Positions 1 to 8,574 of a DNA stretch of 64,000 nt are shown in pieces (the first letter of the stretch is position 1; every line of letters begins with the position of its first letter). The notes under the pieces were generated by a model. It made no database searches. It was not told the DNA's origin and saw nothing but the letters and a program-made list of their open reading frames with translations. Position numbers and translations under genes: made by a program. Source of the stretch: Kutzneria buriramensis (GTDB lineage: Bacteria; Actinomycetota; Actinomycetes; Mycobacteriales; Pseudonocardiaceae); contig NZ_CP144375.1 of assembly GCF_043575855.1 (NCBI RefSeq), positions 8,370,001 to 8,434,000 of the forward strand. Direction: 5' to 3'.

Positions 1-753
1 TGGCGGCGCGTGTGGGGCGGTCCGGTGGACCGGTACCGGGCGGCTGTATCCCTGTACTCGATGCAGGAGGCGCTCCCAGGAGGGCAAATCGGCAGGCGGC
101 ACGTCGCAGCCGAGCAGGAATGCCCGGATCACACGCCAGTCCAACCAGCGCCGATCTGGGCGGAACAGGTCCGCCAGGGTCGAGGATGCAACGGCTTCAG
201 GCTTCTTCTCCCTCCTGCGCCAGACGTGGGCAAAGGACTGGGATTGGTCCAGGCCGGAAAGGGCCTTCGCGGCCCGCCTCGCGACTTCTCTGTAGCTGCG
301 CATCCGTAGGCTTCTCAGGGCCCCGATGTAGTCGCGCACGGTGCGAATGGCGTTGGGGTCCGCGGACAGTGACGCGCAGGTCGCGATGGCGCGTGCGGGG
401 TTGCCGTGGCGCCGGCGCCGGGCGGTGGCATGGGTGGGAGGGCTGGCGGGTGCCGATGGTGTGGGTGGCATCGGCTGCTCTTCCGTCCTGGGCCCGGCGG
501 CCTTCCACAGCCCTTGCCACCAGGCGAGGTTCTCGCCAGGTGGTGCGCACGCGTTGACGATCTTCTCGACGACGGCCCAAGATGGCTGGCGGACATTCGT
601 CTCGGCTTTGTGGATCGTCACGTGGCTGTAATTGATCTTCGCTGCCAGGTCGCGCAGGGACAGGCCGGAGGCGACGCGCAGCGCCCGCAGTTCGGATCTG
701 AGTGCGGGCGCCGCGTCGGCAGACGGCGCCGAGTTGATCTCCGTCTTCGGCAT
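1..753 (-). CDS. XRE-family HTH regulator, C-terminus cut by window edge
   Basis: The minus frame is open from an ATG at 753 to base 1 with no stop, giving at least 251 residues. Residues 17-70 form a helix-turn-helix of the XRE type (RALRVASGLSLRDLAAKINY, then SHVTIHKAE). After a Pro/Ala-rich linker, residues 120-230 look like a second, degenerate HTH unit (YIGALRSLRM, SYREVARRAA, DLFRPDRRWLDWRVIRAFL). This two-unit layout is common in actinomycete cytoplasmic regulators of unknown target. The 3' end lies outside the window. Family membership is clear; function beyond DNA binding is unknown. Confidence 0.75.
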   Translation of the reverse strand, partial: MPKTEINSAPSADAAPALRSELRALRVASGLSLRDLAAKINYSHVTIHKAETNVRQPSWAVVEKIVNACAPPGENLAWWQGLWKAAGPRTEEQPMPPTPSAPASPPTHATARRRRHGNPARAIATCASLSADPNAIRTVRDYIGALRSLRMRSYREVARRAAKALSGLDQSQSFAHVWRRREKKPEAVASSTLADLFRPDRRWLDWRVIRAFLLGCDVPPADLPSWERLLHRVQGYSRPVPVHRTAPHAPP

Positions 754-767
754 CGTGGGGCGCCCGG

Positions 768-938
768 TTATCGTCCCGGCAGCGGCAGCGGGCGACTACG
801 GGATCCGCTCGGCGCAGCCATCTGGGATGCCGCTCCGCCGAGCAGAGCCACTGTGGTGGAGGCGAGGCCCAAGTCGGCGCCCAGCAGGCGCAACACCAGC
901 AGCACGGTGGCCATGGCGACGAAGATGCATAGGCGCAT
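768..938 (-). CDS. possible small membrane protein (56 aa)
   Basis: A short frame beginning MRLCIFVAMATVLLVLRLL has one strong hydrophobic segment (residues 4-19) and a second weaker one (23-38). It ends 14 bases before the XRE gene on the same strand, so it could be the first gene of that transcript. The ribosome site is poor (only GAG near the start) and no family is recognised. The frame also stays open upstream, so the start is uncertain. It could be chance. Confidence 0.3.
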   Translation of the reverse strand: MRLCIFVAMATVLLVLRLLGADLGLASTTVALLGGAASQMAAPSGSRSRPLPLPGR

Positions 939-2094
939 CAGAATGATCTCGACGAATTGTCTGCGACGTGCACAGTAGTGGGGGACTTGACTACACCCCT
1001 TGCGGCCATTGGAATCTAGCGGGGTGCGACAGCGGGTTGAGCACATGAGGCACCGTCCTTGTCTGGGTTCCCCACGGGTGTGGGAGAACATCGTCCGGGC
1101 GGGCAAGCGATCGAATGTCGCAGTCCTCGTGGTGCCTGCCACGAAGGACCACCCGTTCCCTTGCCGAGATCCTTTGTAGTGCCTCGATCGTCGGTCTTGA
1201 AGCGGTTCCCCGTTACCAAATGCGCGCCCAGATCACCCATGTCGGCGCAGATGCCGCCGTTGGAGTCCACCGTGGGCGGGTAACAAGGGTCCGTGTTACC
1301 CGCGCCGCGGTGTCTCCCGTGACCCAACATGAAAGCATCCGCGATCGAAAACTGCCTCCTACCAGCGGAATCGGCCGCCGTTCCCGTGCGAGCGAGAGCA
1401 GCAGCCTCCGCTGTCTCTGGCCGGACTTGGCCGGATTGGTTCCCCACGTGCGGGTCGGACAGGCAATCTGATGTGATGCCGGAGCGGAGGAGCTGAACGC
1501 GCCTCACCGGCGGACAAGAGGGACGTTCCGAGGCACCGTCCGACGTCCGGGCAACTCGGGACTGGCCGGTCTTCCCGTGCCTGCGGGAACCGGCCCCCTC
1601 CCCTCGCTATCGCGCACCCAACGTCGTCCCCCGTACGTTTACTCGAATCGACGCGTTAGGTCGGCGACGTGGTCATCGACGCGCTGCTGCGCAGCTCCGA
1701 GTCGAAGCGGAACCTGCTGGCGGTACTGCTGGCGCACTCCGCCAACCTTCTGCCGGAGCAGGCTCGGCTGCGTGGCGCGGGTGGGGCCCTGTTCCGCGCG
1801 GTGGCGGCGGCGCTGGCCAGTGTTGTGCTAGCCCACCTCAACGGCGCCGACCGGCCACCGTCGCCGCGCCATCCTGTCCGGCCGGCGGCCACGCGGATGG
1901 GGACGCCCGTCAGCACATGGGCGTGGAGTTTCGATGCACGCTGATGGGATGCGACCGCTCTAGTAGGTCAGGCCGAGCCGGGGCTGGTCCAGCCGCTTCA
2001 CCACCGACACAGCCTGGTCGGCGAACCGCTCGTAGAACCGCGAGACCAGCCCGAAGCCGTGTAGCGCAGAGGAGGGGCGGGACGACATCCCCAC
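939..2094. other. about 1.15 kb with no convincing gene
   Basis: Frames of 80-160 codons exist on both strands but none shows a recognisable family or a good ribosome site. The best candidate is 1669-1944 on the plus strand (91 codons), Ala/Leu-rich in its first 60 residues and then low-complexity; it may be a relic. The stretch has weaker GC bias at third codon positions than its neighbours, which fits decayed accessory DNA. Confidence 0.5.
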
Positions 2095-3852
2095 GTGGCA
2101 AATAGGAACCAAGTGACTCAGCACGGGGTGGTCCCTTGGGTGGCCGCGACCATCCGATGGGGCCTGGCTGGTGTGGCTGCGGCGGCGTGGATAGCAATGC
2201 AGGATGGTTGGATCGACTGGCCTGTAGTTGGGGCATGGCTGGCTCGGAGTGCCGGTTCGCTCGGGTTGGCGGCGCTGGTCGTATTGCTGACAGCTTGGGC
2301 TACCTCGCGAACGGCACCCAGTCGGCACGCCGGGACGGCTTACGAACGGGACCGCTTCCGGCTCCACGGCCGTGGTTCAACGACGACGACGCGCACACCG
2401 TTGAATTGGTGGATGGTGGCGGCCGCCGTTGTGGTGGTCGTGGTAGTGGCGTGGGTGGCCACTACCGAACTGTGGAACGTGGCCAGCGCGCCGAAAGACC
2501 CGGCCGCCGCTGCGAAGGTGGACGCCATCAAGACAGGCTTGAGCACCGCCGCGGGCGCGGGCGGGGTGTTCGCGCTGCTGCTGGCCGTGCGACGGCAGTG
2601 GCACCAGGAACTGACCGCCGCCGACGTCACCATAGATGCCACGGCCCGCCGCATCACCGAGCTGTACACCAAGGCCGCTGACCAACTCGGCTCGGACAAG
2701 GCACCAGTCCGCCTGGCTGGCCTGTATGCGCTGGAACGCCTCGCGCAGGTTAACCCAAGCCAGCGGACCACCATCGTGCAGGTGATGTGCGCTTACCTGC
2801 GGATGCCCTACACGCCACCGGGGACCACGCCCGAGCCTGGGAACACCACCGAACAGCGCCACGAATACCGCGACCTCGTCCAAGAACGCGAAGTCCGCCT
2901 GACCGCACAACGCATCCTGGCCGAACATCTCCGCCCCGGCTACGACTTCGACCACCCCGCCACGACGTTCTGGCCCAACACCGCACTCGACCTCACCGGC
3001 GCCACCCTCATAGATTTCGACCTGAGCGGCTGCCACCTCACCGTCGGCGTGTTCACCAGGGCGAGGTTCGTCGGGGTCACCAACTTCGGCTATGCGGAGT
3101 TCGCCAGTGACGCCATGTTCGGTGGGGCGAGGTTCGTCGGGGAAGGCAGGTTCGGCGGGGCAAAGTTCCGCTGGACCACCGACTTCGCCGAGGCGGAGTT
3201 CGCTGGGGATGCCCAGTTCGATAGGGCGGAGTTCGACGTGAACGCCGGATTTAGCAGGGCGGCGTTCTGCGGGGAAGCCGGGTTCAGCGGGGCGCGGTTC
3301 ACCGGCTACACCGAGTTTGTCGAGGCGGAGTTCACCACGAACGCCGGGTTCAGTTCAGCGGAGTTCGCTGGAGACGCATGGTTCGGCGGGGCGAGGTTCT
3401 GTGGGGGCATCCAGTTCGACGGGGCTGAGTTCGCTGAGGACGTCCGATCCACCAAGATGAATTCCCTCAGGGCCACCAGGTTCGAGGGTGCGACGTTCGG
3501 TGGAGACGCCTGGTTCAACGGGGCGAAGTTCGCCGGGGCCGCCCGGCTCCTCAGGACAAGGTCCTCCGCGCGCAGTGGTATCAACACAATCGCGCCAGAC
3601 CAGGACCCGCTGGACGGGCCAGCGCAGGGGTGGGCTCGAGTGGACGTGCCGGGCCTGGTGACACGATCACGGGTCTGGCCGGCCGGCTGGATGGTGCAGC
3701 CGTCAGCCGGAAGCCTGCCAGACGACCACGGTGAAGGTCAGTGGGGCCAGCTCGTGTACTCGCAACCAGACGCCAGCACGGGAACCGACGAACCCGTCCC
3801 CGCAACAGAAGACGACATCGATCCCCAGGGCACGCCAGCCCCGTCGGAATAG
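2095..3852 (+). CDS. membrane-anchored pentapeptide-repeat protein
   Basis: This 585-residue protein starts at a GTG; a GAGGAGGGG lies about 17 bases upstream. Residues 12-70 and 105-165 contain four hydrophobic segments, the third almost pure Val. A soluble part from 170 to 290 follows. Residues 300-480 are tandem pentapeptide repeats of the A-x-F-x-x type (FGGARF, FAGDAQFDRAEF, FNGAKF), which fold as a right-handed quadrilateral beta-helix. The last 100 residues are disordered and acidic. Similar actinomycete proteins are annotated only as pentapeptide-repeat membrane proteins. Some soluble pentapeptide proteins mimic DNA and protect gyrase, but the membrane anchor makes that role unlikely here. 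Confidence 0.85.
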   Translation: MANRNQVTQHGVVPWVAATIRWGLAGVAAAAWIAMQDGWIDWPVVGAWLARSAGSLGLAALVVLLTAWATSRTAPSRHAGTAYERDRFRLHGRGSTTTTRTPLNWWMVAAAVVVVVVVAWVATTELWNVASAPKDPAAAAKVDAIKTGLSTAAGAGGVFALLLAVRRQWHQELTAADVTIDATARRITELYTKAADQLGSDKAPVRLAGLYALERLAQVNPSQRTTIVQVMCAYLRMPYTPPGTTPEPGNTTEQRHEYRDLVQEREVRLTAQRILAEHLRPGYDFDHPATTFWPNTALDLTGATLIDFDLSGCHLTVGVFTRARFVGVTNFGYAEFASDAMFGGARFVGEGRFGGAKFRWTTDFAEAEFAGDAQFDRAEFDVNAGFSRAAFCGEAGFSGARFTGYTEFVEAEFTTNAGFSSAEFAGDAWFGGARFCGGIQFDGAEFAEDVRSTKMNSLRATRFEGATFGGDAWFNGAKFAGAARLLRTRSSARSGINTIAPDQDPLDGPAQGWARVDVPGLVTRSRVWPAGWMVQPSAGSLPDDHGEGQWGQLVYSQPDASTGTDEPVPATEDDIDPQGTPAPSE

Positions 3853-3888
3853 GCCACACTTCTCCGTTACCGGGAGCGGTGGCCCTGC

Positions 3889-4209
3889 GTGGTCAGGTGG
3901 TCAGCTACAAACCCTAGCTACAAGCCGGCGTCGTGCCGGTGCGGGAACCACCTGCTGCACGTCGTGGAGTACACCCACGAAACGATCACGCGCCCGGGCC
4001 AGCCGTCGCTACTTGTGCTGCGCTGCAACGAATGTCCTCCCAGCGAGGTCCCTTGGGTTCTTGTGATCGCCAAGACCCGGCTGCCGGATCGGGTCGAACT
4101 CGATGACAGCAGGTATCGTGACCTCCGTTCCCGCCTGCGCCAGCTTGCGACCGACGACGATGCCCGGGGGTTCGCCTGGTTGGCCTCGCACGACGAGCAG
4201 CCCCCATAG
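3889..4209 (+). CDS. small zinc-ribbon-like hypothetical protein
   Basis: A 106-residue product with a CRCGNH motif near residue 17 and a CNECPP motif near residue 47. These are two paired-cysteine knuckles 30 residues apart that could bind one zinc ion. The rest is a mixed beta region followed by an Arg/Asp-rich helix. It begins about 35 bases after the pentapeptide gene and may be co-transcribed. No family name is recognised. An alternative start a few codons away is possible. Confidence 0.5.
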   Translation: MVRWSATNPSYKPASCRCGNHLLHVVEYTHETITRPGQPSLLVLRCNECPPSEVPWVLVIAKTRLPDRVELDDSRYRDLRSRLRQLATDDDARGFAWLASHDEQPP

Positions 4210-4560
4210 CCCATTGCCTGAACGGCGGCGTCGCGGCGATCGTGTCCTCGCTCTGCGCCGGTGCGGTAGGCACGAAGGATGGTGCCCAGCGAGGTCACGG
4301 GCGCGGCCAACGCCGTGCACCGGTACGGCGCCATCCAGGTCGACCTGTGCATCCGGCCCTCCGCGGTGTTGGGTGAACGTCTCCGGAGACCGAGCAGGAA
4401 ACTGCTTGCGTTGACCGGCGCCGCGTCGGTGGAGTTGGCGCGTAAGAAGGTCACCGCGCTGACGGCGGCCGCCAACGCGGTGCCGCCGCAGCAGCGGAAA
4501 GCGGAAGCGGTGAAGAAGCCGCCGAATCGGCGGGCAAGGCTGTGTTGAACCTCATCGTGT
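4210..4560. other. gap without a convincing gene
   Basis: A plus-strand frame 4279-4548 (89 codons, basic Lys/Arg-rich C-terminus) and an overlapping minus-strand frame exist, but neither has a recognisable motif or ribosome site. The plus frame ends at the convergent sigma-like gene. It may be a remnant of a DNA-binding protein. Confidence 0.4.
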
Positions 4561-5151
4561 TCATGGCGGGTCTTCGCGAACCGGCAGCTCTCCGGTAGCG
4601 GTGGTTTTGCGTGCCTGGACCCGTTGGCGATACGCGGCTTGCCGGCACGCGTCCGAGCAGTACCGGCGAGGCCGCCCGAATTCCTTGATCGTGGACCTGG
4701 TGGTCACCGGGCCCTGTGGCGTCAGAGGGCACGGACACACTGCGCAGGTGACAAGCGACGTGATGACTGCACGCCACGCCCCGTGCCGATCGCAGTGCCC
4801 GGTAGTCCAGTGCGGTTCCGGCCTTCCCAGCAGCTGAGCCCTAACCGCGTCCGGGACCAGGACATGACCCGGGCCGTCGAGATAGTCGCGCACCACCTGC
4901 GCCCGCGTGGGATGTCGCAGCGAGGACATCGCTCGCGATTCGATCTGGCGGACTTCATCACGTGTTAGGTCAAGGCTGGCCGCAACGTCGGCGCGCGATC
5001 GGGCGAGGCCATCGCGCAGGCCGTAGAGCAGGGCGATGACCTCGGCGTCTCGTGGACGAAGGGTGTGCAGCACGGAGTTCATCTGCTGCAGGAGTAGCAG
5101 GGCGGCGACGTGGCGGGTCTCGTCGCGCGGTGTCGCACGCCGACGCGTCAT
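4561..5151 (-). CDS. sigma-70 region 4-like DNA-binding protein with C-terminal zinc motif
   Basis: A 196-residue protein. Residues 25-90 match sigma-70 region 4 (LRPRDAEVIALLYGLRDG, then LTRDEVRQIESRAMSSL), the helix-turn-helix that normally reads the -35 box. There is no region 2, so it cannot act as a complete sigma factor. Residues 155-185 carry the GRPRRYCSDACRQAAYRQR motif, a small Cys-containing cluster common in actinomycete accessory genes, preceded by a CAVCPC knuckle near 137. Its ATG overlaps the stop of the upstream membrane gene by 4 nt, so the two are translationally coupled. Role as a transcription factor is inferred. Confidence 0.75.
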   Translation of the reverse strand: MTRRRATPRDETRHVAALLLLQQMNSVLHTLRPRDAEVIALLYGLRDGLARSRADVAASLDLTRDEVRQIESRAMSSLRHPTRAQVVRDYLDGPGHVLVPDAVRAQLLGRPEPHWTTGHCDRHGAWRAVITSLVTCAVCPCPLTPQGPVTTRSTIKEFGRPRRYCSDACRQAAYRQRVQARKTTATGELPVREDPP

Positions 5152-5372
5152 GACCGCACCTCCTCGTCCTTGTCATCAGTATCACTGGCGAGGGGGATCG
5201 CGTGGCTGCGACGGGGGACGCGGTCGGCCAGTCTGCGAAACACCTTGGTGGCCTCAGTGAGCACCGCCGGGACGTCTTCGGGGTTTGCCTGGCACAGGGC
5301 GACGATCACCACCAGGCCGAAGACGACGATGAGTATCAGCAGCGGCGACAGATAGACGAGCAGGGTCAACAC
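5148..5372 (-). CDS. small single-pass membrane protein coupled to the sigma-like gene
   Basis: A 74-residue product from GTG 5372, chosen because GGAGG lies 5 bases upstream. Residues 3-27 are a transmembrane helix; the tail (PEDVPAVLTEATKVFRRL, then acidic) is probably cytoplasmic. The stop overlaps the start of the sigma-region-4-like gene (ATGA). Small proteins of this shape occur in actinomycete integrative elements. It might anchor or sense for its coupled partner, but no such function is established. Confidence 0.65.
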   Translation of the reverse strand: MLTLLVYLSPLLILIVVFGLVVIVALCQANPEDVPAVLTEATKVFRRLADRVPRRSHAIPLASDTDDKDEEVRS

Positions 5373-5433
5373 GGGAGCCTCCGGGCACGACAAAGACGCC
5401 GACGCGAGAGGCGGCGGCGAGCGGGTGGGGAAA

Positions 5434-5467
5434 CAAAAAAGGCCCCGGCCAAAGTAGGCGGGGGCCT
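5434..5467 (-). terminator. intrinsic terminator in the leader of the small membrane gene
   Basis: Read on the minus strand, AGGCCCCCGCC pairs with GGCCGGGGCCT across a short loop and is followed by TTTTTT. This is the strongest classical terminator in the window. It lies about 60 bases upstream of the GTG at 5372, so it either ends a transcript from the relic upstream or acts as an attenuator for the two-gene unit. Confidence 0.8.
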
Positions 5468-5597
5468 GAGGGCACAACTGTGCCGAGCAACGCCACTGTA
5501 TCACGTTGAAAGGCCGCTGTTGTCCACGCGAGGCAGCTTCGACGGATTTTCGGATTTCAGCAGCTCAGGGCCTTGCGACCCCATGTGTGCCAAGGGC

Positions 5598-5617
5598 GCA
5601 TATGGGTGCATATGGGT
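5598..5617. repeat. two adjacent copies of a 10-bp direct repeat
   Basis: GCATATGGGT occurs twice head to tail in an AT-richer patch of otherwise gene-free DNA (5468-5796). It could be a protein-binding iteron pair or an old attachment-site core. No other copy was noticed in the window. Confidence 0.6.
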
Positions 5618-5796
5618 GCGTGGACTTTCGTAACGGTTCCCACGTGAGGTGCTGCCGGAATACGTGAAAACCGGTAATGGAGTCCCGTTCGTGCTGGTCA
5701 GCGGTTGATGCTCGCCCTTCGCGGGCCGGCCTGCGACGGCTGGCTTGGGTGCGCTCCTCCGTGATGTCCGGCGGCTTGCCGGAGACGCAACGGTGA

Positions 5797-6177
5797 TCAA
5801 CTGCCGACGTCGTCGATGTGCCGGCGGTAGAAGTCCAACACCAGGTCGGTCACCGCGGTCGGAATCGGGATCGTGGCGCCGGCGTGGTGACCGCGAGCAC
5901 CTGGTCGTTGGTGACCGCCACGCGCAGCTCGACACAGTCAGGCCGGCCGAACGACCAGGCCCGGCGCCGATCGGCGGTCAGCGGCACGCCGGCGAGCATG
6001 AGTGCGTCGTACAGCCGCAGCGCCGGCGGCTCTGGCGCCGGCTGGGCCCACCGGCCATGCATCGCGCTGGCCTCGTCCACCAGCAGCACCGCATCGGCAC
6101 CTTCTCCAGGGAGCACCAGCCTGGCGTGGACTCTGCAACGGAGTCTCAGCAGCTCAGCGGCTATGTTTGACGGAGAC
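5797..6177 (-). pseudogene. frameshifted, 5'-truncated relic of an unidentified protein
   Basis: One minus frame is open from 6177 and reads LLRLRCRVHARLVLPGEGA, VLLVDEASAMHGRWAQ and VTNDQVLAVTTPA, then falls into a stop. Shifting frame near 5875 continues with good coding character (PTAVTDLVLDFYRRHIDDVG) to a TGA at 5797. No start codon with a ribosome site precedes it. The two pieces together read like one compact alpha/beta domain that has lost its N-terminus and suffered one frameshift. The family is not recognised. Confidence 0.45.
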
Positions 6178-6390
6178 TAGTGATCGCAACAGGTGTTTGT
6201 GCAAGGCGGTCGACATGCTGTCAACCGGCCGGACGAGCGTCGACAACTATTCAGATGTCTGGTGGCAGCGATGAGATCGAGGTGCAGATGAACCGGGCCG
6301 CGAACGGCATGATCGATCCGGCCGTCGGCCAGGAACTGATCAAGACGGATACTCAATCAGACCAGGCACGTGTAGCCGCATAGCCGCCTT
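6178..6390. other. short gap with a doubtful 42-codon frame
   Basis: A plus-strand frame 6255-6383 from an ATG encodes a 42-residue, moderately charged peptide. There is no clear ribosome site and no family, and it converges on the next gene. It is recorded as a weak candidate only. Confidence 0.2.
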
Positions 6391-7125
6391 CTACTTTTTA
6401 GCGATCCGACGGCGTAACCGCTTTTGCACTATCGGCACCACGATCATTGCCCCAAGGAGAAAAACACCGTATAGAGCGGCTATCTTTGCGAGTGGATCGA
6501 CGGACGACCGCATCACGACGAACATCACGCCGAACACGATAGCGCCGCATGCGGCAAGTCGAACTCCTGGGTCTAAGGGAGACGGCCCCGCGGCGTTGCT
6601 CTGCGCGGCCTGGACTGTCACATCGCGGGGACGATTAGTGAGGGTCAATGCTGAGATGGGTGGCCCATCGACCAGCAGCGAGAAGGTCAGCTCGTGACGC
6701 CGCGCAAGTAGAGCGGGTCCCACGTGAAGGGTAGACCCCTCGGCCTGCCAGGGCGGAGCAGGGATGTGATCTGCGTCGGACTCGAACTTCAGCACGTCGA
6801 CGATTGGCGCACCGATGTCGAGCATGATGGGCCCGTTGAAGGCGTCCTGCCCGACGTCGGCCCTACCTCGGGTGGCGAGAAGGACCTGCACCAAGTGAGG
6901 GTCGCGTAGGACAGTGTGGTTGCGGCGGATCTCCAGTGTGACCGGCATACTGGAGTTGCTGCGGACGAGTTGAATCGCGTCGAAGCGCCAGAAGTAGATC
7001 GTGGTGGGACGGGCGGGGATCGCGCGCCACGCCACGTAAAGGACAGCCAAGGCAATCACCGCAGATACGGCGCCCCACAGCCAGGTGGTGTCGTACCAAG
7101 GGGTCGGGTCGTCCGTGAGGAGCAC
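6391..7125 (-). CDS. membrane protein of unknown function
   Basis: A 244-residue protein with one N-terminal transmembrane helix (residues 13-32), an extramembrane beta-rich domain (about 40-180) and two closely spaced C-terminal helices (about 188-208 and 215-233), ending in a basic tail. The fold of the middle domain is not recognised. Codon use is normal for the genome, so the gene is likely intact. It stands alone between two relic regions. Confidence 0.65.
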   Translation of the reverse strand: MLLTDDPTPWYDTTWLWGAVSAVIALAVLYVAWRAIPARPTTIYFWRFDAIQLVRSNSSMPVTLEIRRNHTVLRDPHLVQVLLATRGRADVGQDAFNGPIMLDIGAPIVDVLKFESDADHIPAPPWQAEGSTLHVGPALLARRHELTFSLLVDGPPISALTLTNRPRDVTVQAAQSNAAGPSPLDPGVRLAACGAIVFGVMFVVMRSSVDPLAKIAALYGVFLLGAMIVVPIVQKRLRRRIAKK

Positions 7126-7309
7126 ACGCGAATATCGTTGCTATCGGCTTGGTGTTACAGCAGGCGACAGGTCTGGCCGACCTCATCGCCAGTTTCCCGA
7201 TGGAGTCCATGCACGGGGCCGGTGAGTTGGTCACGCCGCTGACAGGTTCGAACTGGCCGACGACGGCCGCGCGATGCTCGACGACCTCGCCAACGACGCG
7301 TCGCCCTGT

Positions 7310-7470
7310 CGATCTTCAGCAGCTCCACCGAGTCGGTCGACGGCTCCGCGTCCCCGATCGGGATCGACGAACAAGCGGTCGGCACTGGTGAGGGTGAAGT
7401 GCCGGTACAGCTCGTCCCGCCCAATCTCGAGGAACTCCGGAAGGCGCTCCAACCCCTCGTCGCCCGCGGC
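7310..7470 (-). pseudogene. relic of a Tn3-family transposase N-terminus (DUF4158-like)
   Basis: The minus strand reads LPEFLEIGRDELYRHFTLT followed by ADRLFVDPDRGRGAVDRLG. This recalls the N-terminal DUF4158 segment of actinomycete Tn3-type transposases (pattern E-x-P-x-I-x-R-D-E-L-x-R-x-F-T-L-T-x-A-D, then a Gly/Arg-rich R-L-G motif). Coding similarity stops after about 50 residues and no transposase body follows. The match is from memory of the family and needs a database search. Confidence 0.4.
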
Positions 7471-7562
7471 CGGTCACCGCAGGTCCATCACGGAAAGCGT
7501 GCCGAAACCAGTTTTCACGCGTCGCCGACACAAGGAGCCACAGAGCTACACCCCGAGAGAAC

Positions 7563-7599
7563 TGTCGCAGGCGACGCCACACGGGCGTCGCCTGCGACA
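7563..7599. terminator. perfect 16-bp hairpin in gene-free DNA
   Basis: TGTCGCAGGCGACGCC is followed after 5 bases by its exact reverse complement. No T-tract follows on either strand. It has the form of an actinomycete terminator or of a transposon-associated inverted repeat. No flanking intact gene explains it. Confidence 0.6.
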
Positions 7600-7954
7600 T
7601 CACGACAGGTTGGTGACGCTAGGAGAAGATGGTGACGATCAGCCGCTCCCACACTACTGCTGGGCGGAAACCTGTACGAGGTGGAGCACTGCGGCCGGGA
7701 TGTGGATCCATCGCCGGCCCGGGGGACGGCGAGGATCGTAATGTCCCGTGGATGCTGTGCAACGGCAACACGGACTACCACAGCGCCGTGCCTTGGAGGG
7801 AGCGCTGGCTCACCAACTGGCAAGCTAGCCGGACGGCTTCCGGTAGCCGTGAGTTGGTGAGTGTTCAGCTCTGATCGAGGATCCGGCTGCGGACCAGCGG
7901 CCGGTTGCCGCCCGATCGGGTGGACCTGCTGTCATACATCGGCGAAGGTATTGC
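7600..7954. other. gap upstream of the truncated HhH-GPD gene
   Basis: Only short overlapping frames on both strands are present; none has a recognisable motif. Coding homology to the HhH-GPD family begins abruptly at 7955, so this stretch is probably foreign DNA next to a break point. Confidence 0.45.
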
Positions 7955-8437
7955 GACCAGCAGGTGCCGATGGAGAAGGCGTTCAAGGGCCCCAAGCTCA
8001 TCCTGGACCGCATGGGCACCTTCGACGTGCACGCGGTCGCCGAGGCCGACCCGGAGGAGTTCGCCGCCCTGGTGTCCACCCCGCCGGCGATCCACCGGTT
8101 CCCGGGGTCGATGGCCAAGAGGTTGCAGACGCTGGCGCAGTTCCTGGTGGAGCACTACGACGGCAAGGTCGAGAAGATCTGGAAGCAGGGCAAGCCTTCC
8201 GGCGCCGAGGTGCTCAAGCGTCTCACGGCCCTGCCCGGTTTCGGTGACCAGAAGGCCCGCATCTTCCTGGCGTTGCTGGGCAAGCAGATGGGTGTGAAGC
8301 CGGAGGGCTGGCGCGAGGCTGCCGGCGCGTACGGCGAGGAGGGCTCGCGCCGCAGCGTGGCCGATGTGGTGGACGCGAAGTCGCTGGGCGAGGTGCGGGC
8401 GTTCAAGAAGGCCGCGAAGGCCGCGGCCAAGGCCTGA
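7955..8437 (+). pseudogene. HhH-GPD-type DNA repair family gene lacking its 5' end
   Basis: From 7955 the frame reads DQQVPMEKAFKGP and continues for 160 residues to a Lys/Ala-rich end. It matches actinomycete HhH-GPD proteins (often labelled HesB-like or TIGR03252): FPGSMAKRLQTLAQF, LKRLTALPGFGDQKARIF as the helix-hairpin-helix, and GEEGSRRSVADVVDA. Family members normally carry about 30-40 residues before the DQQ motif; here the codons before 7955 are unrelated. A GTG at 7964 could start a shortened protein without an obvious ribosome site. The DNA-binding hairpin is kept, so some activity is not excluded. Confidence 0.7.
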
Positions 8438-8574
8438 GACCGCGCCGTCGCCGGGCTCACCCGGCTTCCGGATCCCCCTCTGTCCGGATAGGGCTGGACC
8501 GGTCCGTGTCAGCGCCTTAGCCTGTCCACCATGGGCTTCGACGATCTGACGGGGCCCGCACAGGGGGGTAAGTC

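Noticed and set aside
1016..1507. A 163-codon minus-strand frame in the left arm
   Set aside because: No recognisable domain; an equally long plus-strand frame overlaps it and neither has a ribosome site.
3060..3560. Possible CRISPR-like or satellite repeat
   Set aside because: The 15-30-bp periodicity is imperfect and in frame, and is explained by the protein repeats. There are no spacers of constant length.
3090..3587. Minus-strand frames rich in Asn, Pro and Ala
   Set aside because: They are the antisense of the pentapeptide repeats and show the same 15-bp periodicity.
5598..5617. Attachment site of an integrative element
   Set aside because: Two adjacent 10-bp repeats alone do not make an att core; no integrase gene or tRNA end is nearby in the window.
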